From positions 148,361 through 189,244 of the forward strand of contig JAJZVV010000006.1 of assembly GCA_021845595.1 (NCBI GenBank): 40,884 nucleotides of DNA. Direction: 5' to 3'. The translations under genes and the position numbers were made by a program. Shown piece after piece: positions 31,712 through 39,878 of this stretch (the stretch's first letter is position 1; the number at the start of each line of letters is the position of its first letter). The DNA is from Pseudomonadota bacterium (GTDB lineage Bacteria > Pseudomonadota > Alphaproteobacteria > Acetobacterales > Acetobacteraceae). The notes under the pieces were generated by a model that had not been told where the DNA came from, made no database searches, and saw only the letters and a program-made list of their open reading frames with translations.

Positions 31712-31825
31712 ATGGTTGAGGGACAAACGACGACCGAGGGGCCGGGCACCGCCGCGCGCCGCGGGGCGGCCTCCGGTGCAGCGGCGCTGGTCCGCCACCC
31801 CCGGCTCATCGACGATCCGGCCTGA
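31712..31825 (+). CDS. Short ORF (37 codons) directly upstream of dinB
   Basis: The ATG at 31712 has a strong GGGAGG ribosome site and the ORF ends 7 bp before the dinB ATG. The product (MVEGQTTTEGPGTAARRGAA, then SGAAALVRHPRLIDDPA) is low-complexity and unlike any family I know. It could be a small protein or a translated leader that couples ribosomes into dinB, whose own ribosome site is weak. Confidence 0.35.
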   Translation: MVEGQTTTEGPGTAARRGAASGAAALVRHPRLIDDPA

Positions 31826-31832
31826 GAGGCCC

Positions 31833-32894
31833 ATGCCCGTGCCGGTGCGGCGGATCATCCATGTCGATATGGACGCGTTCTTCGCCTCCGTCGAACAGCG
31901 CGACGCCCCGGACCTGCGCGGGCGGCCGGTGGCGGTGGGCGGCGCGCGAGCGCGCGGGGTGGTGGCCGCGGCCAGCTACGAGGCGCGGCGCTTCGGGGTG
32001 CGCTCGGCGATGCCGTCGGTCACCGCGCGGCGGCTCTGCCCGGAGCTGATCTTCGTGCCACCGCGATTCGATGCCTATCGCGCCGTCTCGGCCGAGATCC
32101 ACGCCATTTTCGCCCGCTACACCCCGCTGATCCAGCCGCTGTCGCTGGATGAGGCGTATCTGGACGTCACCGAACCCATCCGCCCGCTCGGCTCGGCCAC
32201 CGCCATCGCCGAGGCGATCCGCGCCGAGATCCGCGCCGAGACCGGCCTGACCGCTTCGGCCGGCGTTTCCTACAACAAGTTCCTGGCCAAGCTCGCCTCC
32301 GACCACCGCAAGCCGGACGGGCTGTTCGTGATCACGCCGCGGATGGGGCCGGACTTCGTCGCCGGGCTGGCGGTGGCGAAGTTCCACGGCATCGGCCCGC
32401 GCACGGCAGCGCGGATGGCCGAGCTTGGCATCCACACCGGGGCCGATCTGCGGCGCTGGGACCGCGCGGCACTGATCGCGCGCTTCGGCAAGGCGGGCGG
32501 GTTCTATCACGGGCTGGCGCGCGGCGAGGATGAGCGGCCGGTGAACCCCGACCGCACCCGCAAATCCCTCGGCGCGGAGCGGACGTTCGAGACCGACCTC
32601 GATGCGCTCGCCCCCGCGCTGGCGGCGCTGGCGCCGCTGTCGGCACGGGTATTCGCCGCCGCCGCCGCGGCCGGGCACGCGCCGCGCACGGTGACGGTGA
32701 AAGTGAAATACGCCGATTTCCGGACCGTCACCCGCAGTCGCAGCTTCGATGTGCCGATCGGCTCGGCGGCGGCCCTGGCGGCGGCGGCCGAGGCGCTGCT
32801 GGCGCCGCTGTTCCCGCCCACGCGCCCGGTGCGGCTGCTCGGCGTCAGCGTGGCCGGCCTGGCGCCGCCGGCGCAGCTGGGCTTCGGGCTATAG
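31833..32894 (+). CDS. dinB: DNA polymerase IV (Y-family translesion polymerase)
   Basis: The protein has 353 residues, full length for DinB. Catalytic acids: Asp12 in HVDMDAFFASVEQ and Asp106-Glu107 in LSLDEAYLDV. Also present are GVVAAASYEARRFGVRSAMP, GVSYNKFLAKLASDHRKPDG, the HhH thumb FHGIGPRTAARMAELG, and a C-terminal little-finger domain. It copies past damaged bases with low fidelity. The very end (PPAQLGFGL) resembles the beta-clamp binding tail (QLxLF-like). Its stop codon is shared in a CTATAG hexamer with the convergent GntR gene. Confidence 0.95.
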   Translation: MPVPVRRIIHVDMDAFFASVEQRDAPDLRGRPVAVGGARARGVVAAASYEARRFGVRSAMPSVTARRLCPELIFVPPRFDAYRAVSAEIHAIFARYTPLIQPLSLDEAYLDVTEPIRPLGSATAIAEAIRAEIRAETGLTASAGVSYNKFLAKLASDHRKPDGLFVITPRMGPDFVAGLAVAKFHGIGPRTAARMAELGIHTGADLRRWDRAALIARFGKAGGFYHGLARGEDERPVNPDRTRKSLGAERTFETDLDALAPALAALAPLSARVFAAAAAAGHAPRTVTVKVKYADFRTVTRSRSFDVPIGSAAALAAAAEALLAPLFPPTRPVRLLGVSVAGLAPPAQLGFGL

Positions 32895-33632
32895 GGCGCG
32901 ACCCGCCGCGCCCTCGTCCATCGACCGTCGCACGATGTCACCGGTCCGCGCCACGTGCTGGCGCATGAGCTGTCCGGCGAGCCGCGCGTCACGTTTCTCG
33001 AGCGCCGCCAGGATCTGCGCATGCTCCTCGACGGCGGCGCTCCAGCGCGCCTCCGACAGAGTGCCCTGGTAGCGCGCCCGGCGCAGGCGCGCGATCAGGC
33101 GCGCGTGGATGTCGGCGATCGCCGCGTTGCCCGCGCACCGCACGATGGCGAGATGCAGTTCGTGGTTGTCGTGGAAGTAGGCGAGGCGGTCCCTCGCTTC
33201 GCGCCGCTGCTCGATGCGGGTCTGCAACTGGCGGAGCTCTTCCAGGTCGGCCGCCGACATGCGCGCTGCCGCGAACTCCGCCGCCAGCCCCTCGATCCCG
33301 CTCAGCGCCTCGAACAGATCGGCGAGCGCTCGGGCCGACGGCTGCGCCACATGCGCGCCGCGCCGCGGCACGAGTTCGATCAGCCCTTCGGTGGCCAGAA
33401 CCTTCAGCGCCTCCCGCAAAGGCGTGCGCGAGATCTGGAGCTGATGGCAGAGGTCCGCCTCGTTGATCCATTCCCCCGCCGCCAGCCGCCCTTCGACGAT
33501 CATGTCGCGCAGCCGCTCGGTCGCTTCATCGTGCAGCGGCCGCCGCCGGATCGGAACCGGCGGCGCCTCGACCTCCGGCGCCGGAGCGCGGTCTTCGGCG
33601 AGCACGGCCTTCGCAATCGACGAGGCGGCCAT
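32889..33632 (-). CDS. GntR-family (FadR/FCD subfamily) regulator
   Basis: The product is 247 residues from the ATG at 33632 (CAGGAG upstream). The N-terminal winged helix has LHDEATERLRDMIVEGRLAA, the motif ISRTPLREALKVLATEGLIE and the wing PRRGAHV. The FCD effector domain (about 110-235) contains the metal/ligand-binding DNHELHLAIV and a late HAQILAALEKRDARLA. FCD proteins sense carboxylates. It is divergent from the hydantoinase gene, with an AT-rich dyad in between, so it probably represses the amide cluster. It is convergent with dinB and overlaps it by 6 bp. Confidence 0.92.
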   Translation of the reverse strand: MAASSIAKAVLAEDRAPAPEVEAPPVPIRRRPLHDEATERLRDMIVEGRLAAGEWINEADLCHQLQISRTPLREALKVLATEGLIELVPRRGAHVAQPSARALADLFEALSGIEGLAAEFAAARMSAADLEELRQLQTRIEQRREARDRLAYFHDNHELHLAIVRCAGNAAIADIHARLIARLRRARYQGTLSEARWSAAVEEHAQILAALEKRDARLAGQLMRQHVARTGDIVRRSMDEGAAGRAL

Positions 33633-33684
33633 GGCAAAGCTCCTGAACCAGACAGTCTTGAGACCTCGGGGTCGCAATAGCCGC

Positions 33685-33749
33685 TTGACAGCCAGCCGGC
33701 AACGGGTGTAGGTCGATTTCATACAAAATTTTGCATTCAAAATTATGAA
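33685..33749 (+). promoter_or_regulatory. Promoter and GntR-type operator of the hydantoinase cluster
   Basis: TTGACA at 33685-33690 and a weak -10 (TAGGTC, 18-bp spacer) precede an AT-rich dyad that stands out in GC-rich DNA. It includes the palindrome CAAAATTTTG (33724-33733), AATTTTG-CATT-CAAAATT (33727-33744) and the outer arms TTCATA (33718) and TATGAA (33744). The position just after the expected transcription start fits repression by the divergent GntR protein. Confidence 0.55.
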
Positions 33750-33789
33750 GGGTCGAGAGGCGAAAGCCTCATGGGGGAGGAGCGGCGGA

Positions 33790-35214
33790 ATGGCGGACTT
33801 CGACCTGGTCGTTCGAGGCGGAACCGCGGCGACGGCCGTCGATGTGTTCCGCACCGACATCGGCATCCGCGACGGTCGCATCGTCGCGCTCGCCGCCGAT
33901 CTGCCCCCGGGACAGCGGGAGATCGACGCCACCGGCCTCCTCGTCCTGCCCGGCGGCGTCGACGCCCACTGTCACCTGGACCAGCCGACCGGCGACGAAT
34001 CGGTCATGGCCGACGGTTTCGAGAGCGGCACCCGCTCGGCGGCTTGCGGCGGCACCACGACGCTCATGCCCTTTGCCGCCCAGATGAAGGGCCACAGCCT
34101 GCGCGAGGCGGTGGCGGACTATCATCGCCGCGCCGAGGGCAAGGCGTTCGTCGACTACGCCTTTCACCTCATCGTCACCGACCCGACACCGCACGTGCTC
34201 GGGCAGGAGCTGCCGGCGCTGATCCGCGACGGCTACACCTCGTTCAAAATCTATATGACCTACGAGGCGCTCAAGCTCAGCGACCGGGAGATTCTCGACG
34301 TGCTCGCCCTGGCGCGTGCCGAGCGTGCGCTCGTCATGATCCACGCCGAGAACGCTGACTGCATCGGCTGGCTCACCGAGCGGCTGGAGCGCGCGGGCGA
34401 CGTCGCCCCGCGATTCCACGCCGTGGCGCGCCCGCAAATCGCCGAGCGCGAGGCAACCCATCGCGCGATCGCACTCGCCGAACTCGTCGACACGCCGGTG
34501 CTCATCGTTCATGTCTCCGGCTCGGAGGCGATCGAGCAGATTCGCTGGGCGAAGAGCCGCGGCCTCAGAATCTACGCCGAGACCTGCCCGCAATATCTCT
34601 TCCTCACCGCCGACGATCTCGCTGCCCCCGGCTTCCACGGTGCGAAATGCGTGTGCAGTCCGCCGCCGCGGGACCGCGCGAGCCAGGCCGCGGTGTGGGA
34701 CGGGCTTCGGGATGGCCTGTTCCAAATCTTCTCCTCCGACCACGCGCCGTTCCGCTACGACGATCCGAAGGGCAAGAAAGTGCCGATGGCGGCGTCGCGA
34801 TTTGCCTGCATCCCGAACGGAATTCCGGGGCTCGAGACGCGCCTTCCCCTGCTCTTCTCGGCCGGCGTTTCCGAGGGACGGATCGACCTTTGCCAGTTCG
34901 TCGCGCTGACCGCGACCAACGCCGCCAAGATGTACGGCCTCTATCCTCGCAAAGGGTCGATCGCCATCGGCGGCGACGCCGATCTCGCCATCTGGGATCC
35001 GGCGCGCGAGATCACGATCGCGAACACCATGCTCCATCACGATGTCGACTACACGCCCTATGAGGGCATGCGCGTGCGCGGTTGGCCGGTGACCACGATC
35101 TCGCGCGGAGAGATCGTCTGGTCGAACGGAACGTTCGACGCGACCCTGGGCCGCGGCCGATTCCTCGCCTGCGAGCCGCCGCAAGCGCTCGCGCCCAACG
35201 CCGGGAGGCCGTGA
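33790..35214 (+). CDS. Dihydropyrimidinase/hydantoinase-type cyclic amidohydrolase
   Basis: The product is 474 residues from the ATG at 33790 (GGGGAGGAG upstream). It is an amidohydrolase-superfamily TIM barrel with the full binuclear metal set: His60 and His62 (DAHCHLDQP), carboxylated Lys153 (SFKIYMTYE), His185 (MIHAEN), His241 (VHVSG) and Asp317 (SSDHAPF). The family opens cyclic diamides: dihydropyrimidines, hydantoins and cyclic imides. Context with other amide hydrolases and a racemase-like protein suggests a catabolic rather than a pyrimidine role. Its stop overlaps the transporter start (TGATG). Confidence 0.9.
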   Translation: MADFDLVVRGGTAATAVDVFRTDIGIRDGRIVALAADLPPGQREIDATGLLVLPGGVDAHCHLDQPTGDESVMADGFESGTRSAACGGTTTLMPFAAQMKGHSLREAVADYHRRAEGKAFVDYAFHLIVTDPTPHVLGQELPALIRDGYTSFKIYMTYEALKLSDREILDVLALARAERALVMIHAENADCIGWLTERLERAGDVAPRFHAVARPQIAEREATHRAIALAELVDTPVLIVHVSGSEAIEQIRWAKSRGLRIYAETCPQYLFLTADDLAAPGFHGAKCVCSPPPRDRASQAAVWDGLRDGLFQIFSSDHAPFRYDDPKGKKVPMAASRFACIPNGIPGLETRLPLLFSAGVSEGRIDLCQFVALTATNAAKMYGLYPRKGSIAIGGDADLAIWDPAREITIANTMLHHDVDYTPYEGMRVRGWPVTTISRGEIVWSNGTFDATLGRGRFLACEPPQALAPNAGRP

Positions 35215-36542
35215 TGACGAACATGCAGGGCACGGCAACGACGATGAGCATCCGCCCCGTCGACCCCGCCGACGCCGTCGCACCGACCAAGGTGCGCTGG
35301 TGGATTTTCCTGCTCATGCTGATGCTGATCACCATCAACTATGTCGATCGCGCATCGCTGTCGGTCGCGATGCCGATCATCGCGAAGGAGTTCGACATCG
35401 GTCTCGCGACGCAGGGGCTCATCCTCAGCGCCTTCTTCGTCACCTACGCGCTGATGCAGATTCCGGGCGGCATGCTCGCCGACCGCTTCAAGCCGCGCAT
35501 CGTCATCGCCATCGCGACGCTCGGCTGGGGCTTGTTCCAGGCTGCCGGCGCCGCTTCCTTCAGCGCTTGGGCGCTGGTGCTGACCCGCCTTGGACTTGGC
35601 GCCTCGGAAGCGCCGATCTATCCGGCGGGCGGCAAGCTCAACGCCATCTGGATGACCTCTACGGAACGCGCGCGCGGTGCCACGCTGCTGGACGGCGGTG
35701 CCCCACTCGGCGCGGCGCTCGGGTCGCTCGTCATCGCCGGACTGATCGCCGAATTTTCCTCCTGGCGCCTTTCGTTCGTCATCGCGGGCGTGGGCACGAT
35801 GCTCTGCGGCCTCCTCGCCTGGTGGTACATCCGCGACGTTCCGGCCGAGCATCCGTGGATCAACAGGGCCGAGGCGGAATACATCGCGGACGCGCATGCG
35901 CACGAGGATTCGCTCGCTCCCCCGGCATCCGGTGCGAGCGCGATGGTCTATTTCCGCTACCTCTCGGTCTGGTGCATGTGTCTCGGCTGGATGTTCTTCA
36001 ATGCCGTGTTCTATGGCCTGCTGACCTGGATGCCGAACTATCTCTCGGCGGTACGCGGGCTGGACATCAAAGCGCTCGGCGGCTCGCTGTTCGTCATGTT
36101 CTTCGCCGGCTTCGTCGGCGAGCTCGTCGGCGGCCAGATCGCCGATCGCTGGCGCGGGTTCGGCGGGCGCCCGAACGTGATCTTCCGCACCCTGTTCGGA
36201 TTCGCCGCGGCGGTCGCAACCCTGTCGATCCTCGGGGTGGCGTACGTCGAAACCCCGTTCGCCGCCGTTCTGCTGCTCAGCGTGACGCTCTTCTTCCTGC
36301 GCTGGTGCGGCATGTACTGGGCGATCCCCGGCATCCTCGCCTCGCGCGCCCGTTCCGGCTTCCTCGGCGGCTGCATGAACTTCGCCGGCAACATCGCCGG
36401 CGTCACGGTGCCGCTCATCGTCGGGCTCATCGTCCAGACGACGGGCTCCTATTTCTTCGCACTCATGGTCTTTGCTTTCGCCGGTGTCGCGCTCTTCGTC
36501 TGTTCCACAATCATCGACTACAGCCGCAAGCTGCCCGTCTGA
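35214..36542 (+). CDS. MFS transporter, anion:cation symporter (ACS) type
   Basis: The product is 442 residues from the ATG at 35214, which overlaps the hydantoinase stop by one base. It has about 12 membrane helices. NYVDRASLSVAMPIIAKEF at the first helix, GGMLADRFKPR between helices 2 and 3, and RLGLGASEAPIYPAGGK are ACS-family signatures (tartrate, hexuronate, phthalate and allantoate carriers). It is likely to import the carboxylated or cyclic substrate of the cluster. The exact compound is unknown. Confidence 0.9.
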   Translation: MTNMQGTATTMSIRPVDPADAVAPTKVRWWIFLLMLMLITINYVDRASLSVAMPIIAKEFDIGLATQGLILSAFFVTYALMQIPGGMLADRFKPRIVIAIATLGWGLFQAAGAASFSAWALVLTRLGLGASEAPIYPAGGKLNAIWMTSTERARGATLLDGGAPLGAALGSLVIAGLIAEFSSWRLSFVIAGVGTMLCGLLAWWYIRDVPAEHPWINRAEAEYIADAHAHEDSLAPPASGASAMVYFRYLSVWCMCLGWMFFNAVFYGLLTWMPNYLSAVRGLDIKALGGSLFVMFFAGFVGELVGGQIADRWRGFGGRPNVIFRTLFGFAAAVATLSILGVAYVETPFAAVLLLSVTLFFLRWCGMYWAIPGILASRARSGFLGGCMNFAGNIAGVTVPLIVGLIVQTTGSYFFALMVFAFAGVALFVCSTIIDYSRKLPV

Positions 36543-36582
36543 GCCCCACCGCACGCCGCGCGCTATGTCATTGGAGAGTGGA

Positions 36583-37359
36583 ATGCCCGACAGGGTCCGA
36601 TTGGGGATGCTGACGCCGTCGTCCAACACCGTGGTCGAGCCGGTGACGGCGGCCATGCTGGCGGACATCCCCCGGGTTACGGCGCACTTCAGCCGATTCA
36701 AAGTGACAGAGATCGCCGTCTCCCACGTCTCGGACCGACAATTCGACGAGAGTGCAATTCTTGCCGCGGCGGAGCTGCTTGCTCATGCCAAAGTCGACGT
36801 CGTCGCCTGGAACGGCACGTCGGCGAGTTGGCTCGGGTTCGATCGCGACGAGCGCCTGTGCAGGCGCCTGACCGAGGCAACCGGCGTTCCTGCCTGCTCC
36901 TCCGTGCTCGCATTCCGCGAGATTTTCGAGCGCACCGGCGTCACGCGCGTCGGTCTCGTCACGCCGTACGTCGGCGCCGTCCAGGAGCAGATCGTGCGCA
37001 ACTGGCGCGAAGCCGGCTTCGACTGCGCCGCCGAGCGCCATTGTGGGCTGACCGACAACTTTGCCTTCGCCGACGTTTCGGAGGGCGACATCGCGGCGAT
37101 GATCCGCGCGGTGGCGTGCGCGGGCGTCGAGGCTGTTGCGGTCGTCTGCACCAATATGCGCGCGGCGCCGCTCGTCGAGCGGCTCGAAGCCGAGATTGGT
37201 GTGCCGATCTACGATTCGATCGCCACGACATTGTGGAAGAGCCTTCTGCGTGCGGGCGTCGGACCCGCGTCGATCCGCGGCTGGGGAGGGCTCTTCTCCG
37301 ATCCGCGGCTCGGCTCCGCAGAGGCCGGGCGCCTCGAAGGGCTCGGAGCCCGGGCCTGA
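36583..37359 (+). CDS. Arylmalonate decarboxylase/maleate isomerase-like protein
   Basis: The product is 258 residues from the ATG at 36583 (GGAGAG five bases upstream). It belongs to the Asp/Glu racemase superfamily: LGMLTPSSNTVVEPV, then GTSASWLG, TPYVGAVQEQ and VVCTNMRAAPL. True maleate isomerases and racemases have two Cys residues. Here the first is replaced by Asn77-Gly78, giving Gly78-Thr79-Ser80 with Tyr129 and a single Cys189. This is the arrangement I recall for arylmalonate decarboxylase (Gly74-Thr75-Ser76, Tyr126, Cys188). It could therefore decarboxylate a malonate or be a modified isomerase. Confidence 0.7.
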   Translation: MPDRVRLGMLTPSSNTVVEPVTAAMLADIPRVTAHFSRFKVTEIAVSHVSDRQFDESAILAAAELLAHAKVDVVAWNGTSASWLGFDRDERLCRRLTEATGVPACSSVLAFREIFERTGVTRVGLVTPYVGAVQEQIVRNWREAGFDCAAERHCGLTDNFAFADVSEGDIAAMIRAVACAGVEAVAVVCTNMRAAPLVERLEAEIGVPIYDSIATTLWKSLLRAGVGPASIRGWGGLFSDPRLGSAEAGRLEGLGARA

Positions 37360-37428
37360 CGTCCGCGCCGGCAGCGTGCCTGTGTCACCCGTCCTTTGGG
37401 GACGGCAAATTGCAAGGGAGAAAGGGAC

Positions 37429-38487
37429 ATGAAGACGAGCAAGACGTTGGCCGTGGCCTTGATGACCACGGTTCTGACCGCCTCGGGCTTCGGCGAACTC
37501 GGCCGGGCCTGCACCCTGATGGGTGCCACGGGAACGGCAACCGCGGATGGCAACGCCTACCTCGCCTCGACGAGCGACAACCCGTACATCGAGGGGCCGC
37601 GCAACCAGGTCTATCTGACCATTCCCAAGCACGGCTATAAATTCATCCATACGACATTGCAGATCCAGGATCCACCGGGCCACTACTTCGATGTCGGCTC
37701 CGACCGCGGGATGAACGAGAAGGGATTTTCCTGGACCCGCGCTTGGGTGGTGCCGAAGGAGCCGGAGGCGCCGAACAGGATGAATTCCGTGGACTGGTTC
37801 CTGCAGATGGGATCGACGGTCGCGACCGTCGATGAGGCCATCAGGTTCGTCCAGGACAATCCGAAAGGGATCGGCGACCAGGGCAACTATATCTTCGCCG
37901 ACGCTCAAGGGAACATGGCGGTCGTCGAGGTCGGCTACCAGACCGTCAATGTCGTGAAGCGATACACCAAGGCCGACATGGGCATCGCGGCGAGGGCCAA
38001 TGTGTGGACCTCGGACAAGATGAAGCCGCTCGACATCAGCGACACGGCGGACACGCACGACCACGAATACGCCGTCTCGACCGGCTACCGGGTTCCGCGC
38101 GCGATGGCGCTCCTGAAGGGCGGCGAGGGCAAGATCGACGTCGCGATGCTGAAGACGTTCCTTGCCGACGACGACAACCGCGACAAGCCGCCGATGGGCG
38201 ACACCGGGTTTTCGATTTCCAACCATGGAGCGACCGGCGGCACGGTCGCCGCGGAAGTATACGACCCGGCCCACCTGACGCTCTGGTTCACCTATGGCTG
38301 GCCGGACGGCGACGCCAAGACCGCCAACGCGTCCTTCGTCGGCGCCAACACGAACAGCTGGGGCGCCTGGGTTCCGTTCATCCTCCCGGAGATGACGGAG
38401 GAAGGCTACTACACCGACTGGAACGGCAACATCACCCCGCTCGGCGCGCGCTATCTGGCAAAACTCAGCGCCAAGACGGCGCGCTGA
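37429..38487 (+). CDS. Exported Ntn hydrolase (choloylglycine hydrolase/peptidase C45/C69-like)
   Basis: The protein has 352 residues. A signal peptide (MKTSKTLAVALMTTVL, then TASGFGELGRA) ends exactly before Cys28, which would become the N-terminal nucleophile of an Ntn hydrolase on cleavage. The next residues CTLMGATGTATADGNAYLAS, TSDNPY fit that fold, as does GDQGNYIFADAQGNMAVVEV. Such enzymes cleave linear C-N amide bonds. The predicted location is periplasmic. The cluster partner, also exported, is the serine hydrolase downstream (71-bp gap). The substrate is unknown. AGGGAGAAAGG precedes the start. Confidence 0.8.
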   Translation: MKTSKTLAVALMTTVLTASGFGELGRACTLMGATGTATADGNAYLASTSDNPYIEGPRNQVYLTIPKHGYKFIHTTLQIQDPPGHYFDVGSDRGMNEKGFSWTRAWVVPKEPEAPNRMNSVDWFLQMGSTVATVDEAIRFVQDNPKGIGDQGNYIFADAQGNMAVVEVGYQTVNVVKRYTKADMGIAARANVWTSDKMKPLDISDTADTHDHEYAVSTGYRVPRAMALLKGGEGKIDVAMLKTFLADDDNRDKPPMGDTGFSISNHGATGGTVAAEVYDPAHLTLWFTYGWPDGDAKTANASFVGANTNSWGAWVPFILPEMTEEGYYTDWNGNITPLGARYLAKLSAKTAR

Positions 38488-38558
38488 AGGCCGCGCCGCC
38501 CGGATCCCGGCGCCCGCGGCGCTTCGCGTGAACCCATCATCCAACGCAAGGAGAAGCA

Positions 38559-39803
38559 ATGATGAGAAGAATCCCGATGATGCAGGAGATTGCGGCAGCG
38601 CTCGTCGGCGCCGGCCTGGTGCTCGGCTCAGGAGGCCTTGCCGGCGCGCAGTCGGTAAAGGTTCAGTTCCCCGCCAAGCCCGATCCGACCGAGCTGCAGG
38701 AGGTATGGCCCGAGATGGCCGGCGTCGATTCGGGCAAGCTCGTCGGTCTGTCCAAATGGATCCGCGATCAGAAATTCGACATCCGTAGCCTCGTCATCGT
38801 CAAGGACGGGAAAATTGTGTTCGAGCGCTACAGTGACGGGCTGACTCGCGACAAGAACTACGAACTCTACTCCGTCACCAAGGCACTGGTCGGCATTCTC
38901 GCCGGCGATCTCATCGGCGAGGGAAAGATCAGCCTCGACAGTTCGGTCAAGGACGTCGTCGGCGCCTATCGGCCCGACCTCAAGGAGGCCGTCGCGGACA
39001 AGGGGGCCATCACGCTCCGGAATGTCCTCTCCATGACGACCGGCCTCCACTATGACTTCAACCCGCCAAGCGACCCGATTTATTACGAGGCGCCGGACCG
39101 GCTGAAACTCGCTGCGACCACCACACCGCTGCTGGAACCTGGCAAAGTCTTCCAGTACATGGACGTCAATCCGATTTTGGCGACGGCGATGCTGAGCCAG
39201 GCGGCCGGGAAAAGGCTCGAGGAGTACGCCACCGACAAGGTGTTCGAGCCACTCGGCATGAAGCATTACGTCTGGTCGCGGGCCGACAAGAAGGGGCTCG
39301 TCTCGGGCGGCTGGGGGCTCCGGCTCCGCCCGGTGGACATGGCGCGACTTGGCATGCTGGCGCTGCAGGGAGGCAAATGGAATGGCAAACAGCTCGTGCC
39401 GGCCGAGTGGGTCCAACAGATGACAACCGGGCAAGGCATCCGCTCCTTCGGTTATTACTGGTGGGTCAACAACATACTCGAAGGCGGCATGGAAGGCGGG
39501 CAACAGGCGGAATTCGACGCCGCGGGGTTCAAGGGGCAGAACATCGTCGTTCTGCCGAAGTACAACGCGGTCGTGGCGATGACGAGCATCATGTCGCCGG
39601 CCGGAGGGCTGCGCGATGCCCAGCACCTCCAGACCCTGCGCTACATGGTGAACGAATACATCCTCCCCGCGCTCAACCATGCCCCATCCGAGCCGACCGA
39701 GCCGCAGAAGACGGCGTTGGTGGCCGAGCTTCAGGCCGCCGAGGACAGCAAAGGCGTGCCCGGCTTCGCCCTCGACCCGTACAACACCGACATGCCGCAA
39801 TAG
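38559..39803 (+). CDS. Exported serine hydrolase, NylB/6-aminohexanoate-dimer hydrolase-like
   Basis: The product is 414 residues with an N-terminal signal peptide (AAALVGAGLVLGSGGLAGA, cut near residue 31). It has the class C beta-lactamase fold: nucleophile Ser105-x2-Lys108 (LYSVTKALVG), Tyr200 in FQYMDVN, and FKGQNIVV where KTG/HxG usually lies. The YMDVN spacing is like the NylB subgroup rather than beta-lactamases. These enzymes hydrolyse linear amides or esters. Together with the exported Ntn hydrolase upstream it would process the substrate in the periplasm. GGAG lies 5 bp before the ATG. Confidence 0.85.
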   Translation: MMRRIPMMQEIAAALVGAGLVLGSGGLAGAQSVKVQFPAKPDPTELQEVWPEMAGVDSGKLVGLSKWIRDQKFDIRSLVIVKDGKIVFERYSDGLTRDKNYELYSVTKALVGILAGDLIGEGKISLDSSVKDVVGAYRPDLKEAVADKGAITLRNVLSMTTGLHYDFNPPSDPIYYEAPDRLKLAATTTPLLEPGKVFQYMDVNPILATAMLSQAAGKRLEEYATDKVFEPLGMKHYVWSRADKKGLVSGGWGLRLRPVDMARLGMLALQGGKWNGKQLVPAEWVQQMTTGQGIRSFGYYWWVNNILEGGMEGGQQAEFDAAGFKGQNIVVLPKYNAVVAMTSIMSPAGGLRDAQHLQTLRYMVNEYILPALNHAPSEPTEPQKTALVAELQAAEDSKGVPGFALDPYNTDMPQ

Positions 39804-39813
39804 GACCCGGGGC

Positions 39814-39845
39814 GGCGCGCGCTGGCAAAGGCGCGCGCCCTTTCA
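39814..39845 (+). terminator. GC-rich hairpin after the serine hydrolase gene
   Basis: GGCGCGCGC, loop TGGCAAAG and GCGCGCGCC, followed by CTTTC, begin 10 bp after the stop at 39803. The short T-run and position suggest an intrinsic terminator, perhaps partial, before the last gene. Confidence 0.55.
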
Positions 39846-39878
39846 TGAGCCGCACCATTCCCGTTGAGGGCTGTCGTG

